From assembly GCA_964611645.1 (NCBI GenBank), contig CAZTAO010000060.1:1-29337 (forward strand): 29,337 nucleotides of DNA, written 5' to 3'. This stretch comes from CAZTAO01 sp964611645 (lineage in GTDB: Bacteria; Armatimonadota; UBA5829). The notes under the pieces were generated by a model. That model saw only the letters and a program-made list of their open reading frames with translations. It was not told where the DNA came from and did no database searches. The position numbers were made by a program, and so were the translations under genes. This document shows positions 14,917 to 22,074 of the stretch, in pieces (within the stretch, counting starts at the first letter, position 1; every line of letters starts with the position of its first letter).

Positions 14917-15923
14917 AGATGATGGAGTGGCTGATCCAACCGGAAAACCGCCTCCAACTGGTCGCCTTCATCGCGGGTGTGCTGGCGCTGTGCGCGATTC
15001 TGTTGGCGCTGGTGGCTATGGTTCCCAAGCGACGGCGGATTCAGGTCTTGGTTGCCGCACTTATCGTGTTCGGCATTCCTGCATTGCTGAACCGGCTGGT
15101 CTTCCCAACGGGTCTTTTCGCCGGAACGAGGCACTGGCTGGCGACACCAAGGCACGGGTGGGAACTTGTGGCCTATATCGGCGGGACGCTGTTGGTCGGG
15201 GCGATCTGTCTCGGGCTGCTGTGCATCGTTCCCAGACCGTGGCGGAAGCCTGTGGTGATCGGAGTCACATTCGTGTCCGGTCTCTACTATGCTCTGGAGT
15301 TTCTGATTCCCCACAAGAATGTGTTCACGGACTGGAAGTCCAATGTCGCCGACGTTTCGATTGTGGTAGGCAGCTTCACTGTACTTCTGGGCATCTTCAA
15401 CCTGCTCCAGATGCACTTCAAATCGATCTCCCGCAAGAGGCCGGGGTGGGGGAGCAGCCTGGCGCTCATCGTCTCCTTCTTCGCTATCATGACACTGGGG
15501 TTCCTGAAGGATGCTTTGAAGGGACAAGGCGCTGCGGTGTCCGGCAACTTCTACGACATTCTGTTCGAGGGGTTTCTGACCTCATTGAACTCCACCATGT
15601 TTTCCCTGGTCGCTTTCTACATAGTTTCGGCGGCATATAGGGCGTTTCGGATACGCTCTACCGAGGCAGCATTGATGATGGCTGCTGCCACCATAATCAT
15701 GCTTGCGCTGGTGCCGGTGGGCGCGGTTCTTACATCGTGGCTGCCGACGGAAGGGTTTTTCTCGGCGTTTCGGCTTGAGCGACTGGGCTATTGGCTGCTG
15801 ACATCGCCGAATATGGCGGCGCAGCGGGCTGTGTCTTTTGGAATAGGGGTAGGGGCGCTGGCGATGAGCCTGAGAATATGGCTCAGCCTTGAACGCGGCA
15901 GCTTCTACGACAGGCAGCTATGA
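14913..15923 (+). CDS. Polytopic membrane protein, 336 aa (operon gene 4)
   Basis: ATG 14913 overlaps the previous stop as ATGA; ATG 14919 and 14922 are alternatives. About eight or nine hydrophobic segments can be seen: about 15-37, 43-60, 84-106, 113-132, 147-166, 181-199, 222-244, 252-275 and 303-323. Between spans 5 and 6 is a basic loop (HFKSISRKRPGW). No transporter or enzyme motif is visible and no family is recognised. It overlaps gene 5 by 4 bp. It is probably the membrane core of a complex formed with its neighbours, which is inference from operon structure. Confidence 0.8.
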   Translation: MKMMEWLIQPENRLQLVAFIAGVLALCAILLALVAMVPKRRRIQVLVAALIVFGIPALLNRLVFPTGLFAGTRHWLATPRHGWELVAYIGGTLLVGAICLGLLCIVPRPWRKPVVIGVTFVSGLYYALEFLIPHKNVFTDWKSNVADVSIVVGSFTVLLGIFNLLQMHFKSISRKRPGWGSSLALIVSFFAIMTLGFLKDALKGQGAAVSGNFYDILFEGFLTSLNSTMFSLVAFYIVSAAYRAFRIRSTEAALMMAAATIIMLALVPVGAVLTSWLPTEGFFSAFRLERLGYWLLTSPNMAAQRAVSFGIGVGALAMSLRIWLSLERGSFYDRQL

Positions 15924-16792
15924 TGAACATCCTCTACAGACTCCTGATGAAGTTTCAAGACATAGACCGCCGGTATCTCTACATACTGATAGCGGTGGCT
16001 GTGGTCACGCCTCTGATAGTGCGCCCGGGACTTCACCCCAGCAAGAGCATTGTGTTTCCTGAGGTCAGTAATACATATAAAGTCATAGACCGGGTTCCCA
16101 AGGACAAGATAGTCATCATTTCTACCACTTGGGGGCCGGGCACGATGGCAGAGAACGGGCCGCAAACGGAAGTCCTGATGCGGCACATGTTCATGCGTGG
16201 CATCAAGTTTGCCGTGATCAGTTGGGACCCGCAAGGCTCCACATGGACCTACAAGATAGGGGAGAAGCTGCAGAAAGAGTATGGCAAGCAGTATGGCTCC
16301 GACTGGGTGCACGTGGGCTACAGACCGGGGCCGATCTATATTGTTATCAGCGGTATGGCTGAGGATTTCCAGAAAGTCATCGACCACGACATAAACCGGG
16401 CGAAGCTGCGTGACCTTCCGGCCACCGCCAATGTGAAGACATCGGACGACATCGGCGCGGTCGTGGAGATCACACCATCCGCCACCGTCGGTATCTGGAT
16501 ATCTTTCTTCAACCAGCCCAAGCATGTGCCTCTGGTTTACTGCCCGACTGCTGTAATGGCGGCTGAGGCGTACCCGTTCCTTGACTCAGGCCAGATCAAG
16601 GGTATGCTCAACGGTGTTATCGGGGCGGTTCAGTATGAAACTCTGCTGGGAATGACTGACAAGCGAACCGATGCCGCGGCGTTTTCGTGGTCTCTTTCGA
16701 TTGCCCACGTCGTCATAATCCTGCTGATCATACTTGGCAATCTGGGCTACGCAGTCCGGGTCCGTGAGCGCAGAAAGCAGGGTGGCAGATAG
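15920..16792 (+). CDS. Bitopic membrane protein with alpha/beta domain, 290 aa (operon gene 5)
   Basis: Membrane helices at about 18-34 and 259-280 flank a domain of about 220 residues. The domain starts DRVPKDKIVIISTTWGPGT and continues with GIKFAVISWDPQG, PIYIVISGMAEDF, ATVGIWISF and LVYCPTAVM, alternating strands and helices. The plan, two terminal helices around an alpha/beta domain, mirrors gene 3. The basic, short N-terminus (MMNILYRLLMKFQDIDRRY) and basic C-tail (RVRERRKQGGR) put both ends in the cytoplasm and the domain outside. No family is recognised. The ATG overlaps the preceding TGA, and the TAG overlaps the next GTG. Confidence 0.8.
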   Translation: MMNILYRLLMKFQDIDRRYLYILIAVAVVTPLIVRPGLHPSKSIVFPEVSNTYKVIDRVPKDKIVIISTTWGPGTMAENGPQTEVLMRHMFMRGIKFAVISWDPQGSTWTYKIGEKLQKEYGKQYGSDWVHVGYRPGPIYIVISGMAEDFQKVIDHDINRAKLRDLPATANVKTSDDIGAVVEITPSATVGIWISFFNQPKHVPLVYCPTAVMAAEAYPFLDSGQIKGMLNGVIGAVQYETLLGMTDKRTDAAAFSWSLSIAHVVIILLIILGNLGYAVRVRERRKQGGR

Positions 16793-17589
16793 TGTTTGGC
16801 TGGCTGTCAGAGAGTCTTGCGAACTGGCTTTCCCACAACACGGTGACGATCATTGCGTGGTGCGGCGGGTTGTGCACATTCGCCATCTACAGCGTGCTGT
16901 ACGCCGAGAACAAGATATATCGGTTCTTCGAGCACGTCTTTATTGGGCTTGGGGCGGGCTACGGAGTCTACATCACGTGGTCTCAGGTCCTGGAGCCGAA
17001 ATGGTGGACTCCGATGACTCACGAAGGCAAGTGGACGTGGGCGTTTGCGGCAGTGGCCGGAGCAATGTTTCTTTTCGTGTACAGCCGCAAGTACGTGTGG
17101 GTCAGCCGCATCATATTCGGCGTGTTTATGGGGTTGGCTGCCGGGAGCATCTTCCGGGATTTCTACGAGACCTACTTCCCGCAGATCGGCGCTTCGATGA
17201 GGCCGATGGCGATAGCCGGGACCTATGGTTGGAACCTGTTCTGGTATGTGATGGGGACAATTGTGTTTTACGTTGTCCTGCTCACCAGCATGGCCTACTT
17301 CTTCTTCAGCTTTGAGCACAAGAACCCCGTGCTGCGCAACTCCTCGGCTGTTGGCAGGTGGGTGCTGATGATCGCTTTCGGTTCGATCTTCGGGGCAACC
17401 GTTATGGGCAGGATGACGCTCTTCATAGGGCGGTTCAACTACCTGGTCAGGGACTGGGTGCCGGCGGTCGGGAAGACAGGGTCGACCATACCGGGGATGA
17501 TGTTTATCCTGCTGCTGGTGATAGCCATTATCTACTGGATCTGGCGGGCCGTGGCCAAGCGCGATCAGTCGTCGGGCGAGGAGTCCTGA
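16792..17589 (+). CDS. Polytopic membrane protein, 265 aa (operon gene 6)
   Basis: The start is GTG 16792, overlapping the previous TAG by one base, with AGGGTGG shortly upstream. Seven likely membrane spans lie at about 17-36, 45-65, 82-98, 104-121, 146-173, 189-210 and 235-252. The loop after span 2 is Trp-rich (SQVLEPKWWTPM), and an aromatic/acidic loop (FRDFYETYFPQIG) follows span 4. The C-tail is charged and polar (KRDQSSGEES). No family is recognised. It is the last gene of the operon, and its 3' end overlaps the convergent YihY gene by 25 bp, so no separate terminator is visible. Confidence 0.8.
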   Translation: MFGWLSESLANWLSHNTVTIIAWCGGLCTFAIYSVLYAENKIYRFFEHVFIGLGAGYGVYITWSQVLEPKWWTPMTHEGKWTWAFAAVAGAMFLFVYSRKYVWVSRIIFGVFMGLAAGSIFRDFYETYFPQIGASMRPMAIAGTYGWNLFWYVMGTIVFYVVLLTSMAYFFFSFEHKNPVLRNSSAVGRWVLMIAFGSIFGATVMGRMTLFIGRFNYLVRDWVPAVGKTGSTIPGMMFILLLVIAIIYWIWRAVAKRDQSSGEES

Positions 17590-18449
17590 GTGTTGGCCTC
17601 CAGCCTGCTTTCCAGCGTCGCTGCCGCCTCTGCCCCCAGGATGGCCACCAGCGCTGAGTAGTTGACCCAGATCGTGAATACGATAATGCTGGTCAGGGAG
17701 CCGTAGAGCTTGCTGTAGATCGCGAAGTGCACCACGTAGTAACCGAACAACTGCTTCGCCAACTCCCACAGAACCCCCGCCACCACCCCGCCAAATACCG
17801 CCACTCGCAACTGCACGCGTTTGGTGGGGATTATCCAGTAGATCACCGTGAATGTGGCTATGGCGATGAGCAGAGGGAGAAGTATCCTGGCGAACTTCCA
17901 CAGCAGCGGCCATTGCGATGGGGTCAGGCCGCCGATCTCGAGGTTCAGGTTACGGATGGCGCTGACTGTTACGGATGCGGCAAGTGAACTGGCAAGTATC
18001 AGCCCGAACACCAGCATCATCAGCGTGCCCAGCAGGCGTTTTGCGAAGAACGAACGTCTGGGGTTTCTGCTCCAGGCGAAGTTGATGGAAGTCTCCAGGC
18101 CGACGATTGCCGCGCTTCCAGCCCATATCAGCATCAGCAGACCTATGCCGGTGGCTGTGCCTCGCCCCCTGACAATCTCGGGGAGCAGGCCGGACATAGA
18201 GCCGTCTCCGCCGGCCCCCGCGCCGGGGAAGTAGGGGGTGACAAGATCAATCACCAGGCGCTGGGCTTCCAGGGGCGGAATCACCCAACTGGTGATCGCC
18301 ACCGCCAGAACCAGGAGCGGCACAAGCGACAGCAGTATGTAATAGCTCACTGCCGCAGCCGCGTGCGCGCCGTTGTGCGCATTCAGCCGCCTGATGACCT
18401 CAGCTATGAACTGCCACAACGCCCGCAGTCTGGCTTTCAGAGTCGCCAC
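17565..18449 (-). CDS. YihY/BrkB-family integral membrane protein, 294 aa
   Basis: GTG 18449 is chosen because it comes 10 bp after the stop of the upstream secreted-protein gene, with AGTAGG over that stop. The longer frame to 18617 lies inside that gene. The first span contains the family signature AAAVSYYILLSLVPLLVL. Later spans include GIGLLMLIWAGSAAIVGLE, the RRSFFAKRLLGTL segment, and WIIPTKRVQLRVAVFGGVVAG before the last two helices (YGSLTSIIVFTIWVNYSAL). About six spans are predicted. The family was once misnamed RNase BN; its function is uncertain, with envelope or transport roles proposed. The length matches the family. It is probably co-transcribed with the secreted proline-rich protein. 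Confidence 0.9.
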   Translation of the reverse strand: MATLKARLRALWQFIAEVIRRLNAHNGAHAAAAVSYYILLSLVPLLVLAVAITSWVIPPLEAQRLVIDLVTPYFPGAGAGGDGSMSGLLPEIVRGRGTATGIGLLMLIWAGSAAIVGLETSINFAWSRNPRRSFFAKRLLGTLMMLVFGLILASSLAASVTVSAIRNLNLEIGGLTPSQWPLLWKFARILLPLLIAIATFTVIYWIIPTKRVQLRVAVFGGVVAGVLWELAKQLFGYYVVHFAIYSKLYGSLTSIIVFTIWVNYSALVAILGAEAAATLESRLEANTQDSSPDD

Positions 18450-18459
18450 CTGGGCCGAC

Positions 18460-19965
18460 CTACTTGCGGCTGCCGAGCACGGTAACGCTTGCCGATGGCT
18501 CAGCCGCGTGGTCCGGATAGCTCGCCTTGACCGTGAATCGCAAGCCCTTGGTAGCCAGAGGACCTTCCAACGGGATTGGCCCCAGCGAGAAGCCTCCGGT
18601 GGTGTCTGCGGCCACAAGCTGAGATGTCACGCTTCCGGAGACATCCAGCAGGCCATATCTGCCGTTGCTGAACGTGACCTCCACCAGCAGCTTTGAGTCA
18701 GGGTCCGCGGTTCCCTTGGCTATGATGCTTGCCGTAATGGTCTCTCCCGGTGTTGGGGAGTCGAGAACTATCTTCTTGATCTCGGGCGGCTTCGGAGGTT
18801 CGGGAGCGGGCGCAGGCTCGGGAGCCGGTTCTACGGCGGGAGCAGGGGCCGGTTCCGCAGTCGGCGCGGGAGTTGTTGCGGGAGTTGGTTCGACAGCAGG
18901 CACTGGCGCAGGCTCGGTCGCGGGAGTCGGCTCGGGCTCAGGAACCGGAGCAGGCGTGGGTTCCGCAACTGGCGGTTCGGGGGTTGGTTCGGCGGGTTTG
19001 GGCGTTTCCACCGCAACTGCCACAACCTCTGGCTTTGGCTTGGGCTTCGGGAGAACCGGCTTGGGCTTGGGCAGGTTGACCAGCTTGCTTGCCTGCATAG
19101 ACACGGACGGCGCGCCCTCTAGCCCCAGGAAGCCGACTACCGGCGCATTCACCACATACTTGCCTTCTGGTACGGTGACTTTGACTGAATACACGCCGGG
19201 AGAGGTCTCAGTCATTGGAGTCTTCGGGACAAGGTCCTTTATTTGCGCGCTTGCGGTGCGTCCGGGAGTCCCCGCCATAACTATGCCGATGGTGTCCCCT
19301 GCCTTGAGAGGAGACGGCGCGAACATCTTCACGCTGGTAATGGCCAGGCCTGTAGCGGGAGGAGCAACCGGCGGGGCGGCTCCGGGAGCGCCGACCGGGC
19401 TGATCACAACCTCGGGCTTAGCGGGCTTTGGCGGTTTCGCGGGCGCGGCCACAGCCATAGCCCACGCTTCCTGTGTCATTGGGTTCAGCCTGGCCTGGAC
19501 GTTCGACCCAATCTTGACGTCGGTGGCTTTGCCGGTCTTGCCGTTTGCCAGGACCACCGGGAGGTCCGGCCGAAGTGTGATGGACTTGCCGTTGCCCAGG
19601 ACCATTTTGTTGCCGATAACGCTCTTCACGCTGCCGGAGACCGTGGAGTAGTAGGCCTTCAGGCTCGATACCACCCCGTCCTGGTTCACGATCATGACAA
19701 CTCTGTCGCCGGGGGAGAGATCTTTCAGCGCAACATTTCCCAGCTTGCCGTTGATGTCGCCTCGCTGGAGCGTGCTGGTTTCCGATACGGAGAGCAGGTA
19801 GGTCTTGTCGTCCGCGGTCGGGTCGGTCCGTATGAGAACGAACTTCTTGCCGCCGCCGTTGTTTACCAGCGTGCCTTTGAGTTCCTGGGCAGCCCAACAG
19901 GCCCCGACGCACAGACTGAGAAGAATAACCCAAGCTGTCAATCGCGCAATCCGGTTCGCTCGCAT
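18460..19965 (-). CDS. Secreted proline-rich modular protein, 501 aa
   Basis: A signal peptide (1-25, ending CWA-AQ) precedes a beta-rich region (about 28-165). Part of that region (VSGSVKSVIGNKMVLGNGKSI) resembles the short barrel repeats of DUF5666-type domains. A Lys/Pro linker (175-207) leads to an Ig-like module (about 208-292). A long stalk of Pro-Glu, Pro-Ala and Pro-Lys repeats (about 299-395) follows, then a second Ig-like module (about 396-498). Such stalks hold domains away from the cell surface or span the periplasm. No catalytic motif is seen. AGGAG lies about 10 bases before the ATG, and a strong promoter is at 19998-20026. The YihY/BrkB gene follows after 10 bp. Modules are assigned by pattern only. 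Confidence 0.8.
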   Translation of the reverse strand: MRANRIARLTAWVILLSLCVGACWAAQELKGTLVNNGGGKKFVLIRTDPTADDKTYLLSVSETSTLQRGDINGKLGNVALKDLSPGDRVVMIVNQDGVVSSLKAYYSTVSGSVKSVIGNKMVLGNGKSITLRPDLPVVLANGKTGKATDVKIGSNVQARLNPMTQEAWAMAVAAPAKPPKPAKPEVVISPVGAPGAAPPVAPPATGLAITSVKMFAPSPLKAGDTIGIVMAGTPGRTASAQIKDLVPKTPMTETSPGVYSVKVTVPEGKYVVNAPVVGFLGLEGAPSVSMQASKLVNLPKPKPVLPKPKPKPEVVAVAVETPKPAEPTPEPPVAEPTPAPVPEPEPTPATEPAPVPAVEPTPATTPAPTAEPAPAPAVEPAPEPAPAPEPPKPPEIKKIVLDSPTPGETITASIIAKGTADPDSKLLVEVTFSNGRYGLLDVSGSVTSQLVAADTTGGFSLGPIPLEGPLATKGLRFTVKASYPDHAAEPSASVTVLGSRK

Positions 19966-19997
19966 AGTCCGTATCTCCTACTTGCTTATTACCTGCA

Positions 19998-20026
19998 ATT
20001 ATATCCCCGGAAGGGGCAAAACACAA
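19998..20026 (-). promoter_or_regulatory. Sigma-70 promoter of the secreted-protein operon
   Basis: On the minus strand: -35 TTGTGT (20026 to 20021), 17 bp, perfect -10 TATAAT (20003 to 19998). The spacer carries CCCCTTCCGGGG, a near-palindrome. A heptamer array begins 9 bases upstream of the -35. Confidence 0.65.
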
Positions 20027-20034
20027 CGTGAGAT

Positions 20035-20069
20035 CAGTCGACAGTCGTCAGTCGACAGTCGGCAGTCGT
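20035..20069. repeat. Heptanucleotide tandem array, 5 units
   Basis: Units read CAGTCGA, CAGTCGT, CAGTCGA, CAGTCGG, CAGTCGT. The array lies just upstream of the secreted-protein promoter, in the 175-base gap between that gene and the MFS gene. Confidence 0.7.
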
Positions 20070-20085
20070 CCGCAGCAAACAGTCA

Positions 20086-20112
20086 TCCCTCCAGGTATCA
20101 TACCTGGAGGGA
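20086..20112. terminator. Strong hairpin behind the MFS gene
   Basis: TCCCTCCAGGTAT and ATACCTGGAGGGA are perfect 13-bp arms around one base, about 29 bases after the MFS stop. A very stable stem-loop would form in the MFS transcript. What follows on the minus strand (TGACTGTTTG) is only weakly U-rich, so termination is likely but not certain. Confidence 0.5.
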
Positions 20113-20140
20113 ACGGATCTGTCTGCCTTGGCGGAACGGG

Positions 20141-21502
20141 TCACAGCGAAGGTCTGTCGGTCTCAGACTGCCCTATGGCGGCTTTCAGGTTATCTTCCTG
20201 CCCCGGGTAGATGTCGTCCTTGTCTTTGTTTACCGGCTTACGGTAGGGCAGCATCAGCGCCATAACCACCGCTATCAGCGCCGCGATCAGGCCAACAGTG
20301 AAGCTGGTCTGGAAGCTCCATTTGTCGGCTATCCACCCGTGAATTGCGGCAACAGGTATCAGGCCGTTCAGGAAGAAGAACGACAGGTTGCGCTTGACGT
20401 GTTCCGGCTTGGAAGCCACCATGCAGAAGTTGGGATAGTAGACTCCGGCCAGTTCGCCCGCGCCAAAGAGCGCAAATGCTCCCAGGTAGGCGTCTCCGCG
20501 CATAGTGAGCAGCCAGAGCACCCCGGCGGCCGTCAGCGCGGCGGTCGCAACTACACCAGACCTTGCTCCGCGTCTGGCTACCAGCATCCCGATCAGGAAC
20601 CCGGCAAGCATCTTGCAGCCGAACCGCAGTTGGTTGATGAAACCCGCATAGTCTTTGGGCTCGTGGCCTGGCAGGATGTTGGGAATGTTGAGGGAGCCGT
20701 TGGTGTATACCAGCCAGCCAATGAACGAGATCATATATCCGAAGAGCAACAGCACAAAGACCTTCTGTCTGATGAAGTCGCCGAACCCTCCGAAGACGTA
20801 GTGCAGGAACGGTTCTCGGACGATCTGCTTCTCATTCTGGCCCTCGGCAGGCACGTGATACATCAGAGCAACCAGAGCCATAATGCCTATGAGTGGGAAC
20901 GTGACGCCGAAAAGGAGCGCGAAGTCGTGGGGATAGGATATCCAGGTGTGCTTGTGCCCCAGCACATACTGGGATATGCCGTTTCCAAGGACAGCAAATA
21001 TCGGGCCGACTCCGAATGCGAAGCCGAATGCCCAGCCCCTCATCTTTTCGCTCATTCCCCGGCTGATGATCTCCCAGCCATACACCCCGCCAACAGCAGA
21101 GCAAGCGCCCAGTATGGCCCCGTGAACGATCAGCAGGCCTATCTTCAGCCCGGGACTGGTTGGGAGGATAAGTGTCAGTGCGACTACCGCGCCCATCGTG
21201 GCCTGGAGGGCATAGCAACCCACCACCATCTTCTTAGCGATCCAGCGATATGGAAGCAGCCACGTTGCCAGGATAGGCAGAGCGGTCATCCACAAGTTCG
21301 CCGAGGTGGGCAGATTCGCCAGGAAGTTGCTTGGGGTCAGCTTTGCTATCAGCGCGCTGTGCATTACATCGACATAGGTTATCGGGGCGCTGAGATAGGT
21401 CATAGCCACCAGAACGACGTAGACGATCATATTGCGTCTTTGTAGGTTTGCTGGAACTCCCAGCGCATCCGCGCTGCTTGTTTGCACAGTATTGTCTGCC
21501 AA
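20141..21502 (-). CDS. MFS transporter, 453 aa
   Basis: The start is TTG 21502, with AGGAGG 6 bases upstream. About twelve hydrophobic segments are present in two halves, separated by a cytosolic loop around GQNEKQIVREPFLHYVFGGF (about 220-240). The loop between spans 2 and 3 reads RWIAKKMVVG, and later segments carry basic residues in the usual places (VARRGARSGV). The full-length protein has the MFS layout but no motif that reveals the substrate. The tail (PVNKDKDDIYPGQEDNLK) is acidic and cytosolic. It has its own promoter at 21551-21579, with an insertion sequence right behind it and a strong hairpin after the stop. Confidence 0.85.
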   Translation of the reverse strand: MADNTVQTSSADALGVPANLQRRNMIVYVVLVAMTYLSAPITYVDVMHSALIAKLTPSNFLANLPTSANLWMTALPILATWLLPYRWIAKKMVVGCYALQATMGAVVALTLILPTSPGLKIGLLIVHGAILGACSAVGGVYGWEIISRGMSEKMRGWAFGFAFGVGPIFAVLGNGISQYVLGHKHTWISYPHDFALLFGVTFPLIGIMALVALMYHVPAEGQNEKQIVREPFLHYVFGGFGDFIRQKVFVLLLFGYMISFIGWLVYTNGSLNIPNILPGHEPKDYAGFINQLRFGCKMLAGFLIGMLVARRGARSGVVATAALTAAGVLWLLTMRGDAYLGAFALFGAGELAGVYYPNFCMVASKPEHVKRNLSFFFLNGLIPVAAIHGWIADKWSFQTSFTVGLIAALIAVVMALMLPYRKPVNKDKDDIYPGQEDNLKAAIGQSETDRPSL

Positions 21503-21550
21503 TCGCGTCCTCCTGCCGAGTTGGTGTAATGGTGCTCGAAAGTCGCGCCT

Positions 21551-21579
21551 ATTCTACCATGTATTGGTCACGTTTGTAA
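21551..21579 (-). promoter_or_regulatory. Sigma-70 promoter of the MFS gene
   Basis: On the minus strand: -35 TTACAA (21579 to 21574), 17 bp, -10 TAGAAT (21556 to 21551). The insertion sequence begins 13 bases upstream of the -35. Confidence 0.6.
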
Positions 21580-21582
21580 TCG

Positions 21583-21592
21583 TTGATTTGGC
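21583..21592. repeat. Left target-site duplication of the insertion sequence
   Basis: TTGATTTGGC directly before the left inverted repeat matches TTGATTTGAC (22893-22902) directly after the right one at 9 of 10 positions. Duplications of 8-10 bp are usual for the ISAs1 family. The mismatch suggests either an 8-bp duplication or an older insertion. Confidence 0.7.
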
Positions 21593-21751
21593 CAGGGCGA
21601 ACGCATCTAATCTCCAGTGAGTGCAGGTGTATTCCAGAAGGTGTCAGCCATGTGGGCTTCATGGTATTGCGATAAAGCTTAAGCAGGTACACGCTTTCAT
21701 TGTCTCGAAGTGTTATTAGAGAGCAACTTCGAGCGTGTGGAGGCAATGGCT

Positions 21752-22069
21752 ATGTCTGAGAGTTCTGATTTCTTCGTGCATTTTTCTGTGATGTCTGATC
21801 CGCGCGTGGATCGAACCAAGAAGCACTTGCTGATCGACATTCTGTTTATCGGTGTTTGTAGCGTGATTTGCACGGGTGAAGGCTTTGAGGCAATGGAGGA
21901 TTTCGGCGAGGCAAGAGAGTCTTGGCTTCGGGGATTGCTGGAGCTACCAAACGGCATTCCCAGCCACGATACCTTTCGTCGTGTCTTTTCTATTCTGGAT
22001 CCGGTGGAGTTCAGCAAGTGTCTCACTCGTTGGAGCGCCGCGCTGCATGAGGCACCAACGGTGAGGTAA
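21752..22069 (+). CDS. ISAs1 transposase, N-terminal part (frame-disrupted)
   Basis: This frame encodes the N-terminal DDE_Tnp_1-associated region, with DPRVDRTKKHLLIDILFIGV and LPNGIPSHDTFRRVFSILDP, typical of ISAs1 and H-repeat transposases. ATG 21752 is preferred, with GGAGG 8 bases upstream; ATG 21746 is too close to that site. It stops at TAA 22067-22069, just where relatives continue into the catalytic motif. The downstream part is in the -1 frame, and the switch must occur between 22051 and 22066. There is no typical slippery heptamer there, so a one-base deletion or sequence error is more likely than programmed frameshifting. Confidence 0.85.
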   Translation: MSESSDFFVHFSVMSDPRVDRTKKHLLIDILFIGVCSVICTGEGFEAMEDFGEARESWLRGLLELPNGIPSHDTFRRVFSILDPVEFSKCLTRWSAALHEAPTVR

Positions 22070-22074
22070 TAGCC

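Noticed and set aside
13762..17913. Long minus-strand frames opposite the six-gene operon
   Set aside because: They lack ribosome-binding sites and recognisable motifs and have His/Arg/Pro-rich composition. The plus-strand genes have overlaps, promoter and membrane-span patterns.
18665..19651. Gly/Ala-rich 328-codon plus-strand frame
   Set aside because: It is the complement of the Pro-rich stalk of the secreted protein; GGC/GCG-type codons arise from proline codons on the other strand.
19805..21445. 546-codon plus-strand open frame opposite the MFS gene
   Set aside because: It is the complement of a well-supported 12-span transporter and is rich in Arg, Gln, His and Pro without any domain. 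It is a shadow frame of GC-rich coding DNA.
22060..22068. Programmed -1 frameshift in the transposase
   Set aside because: No X-XXY-YYZ slippery heptamer lies in the permissible window, so mutation or restart is more plausible.
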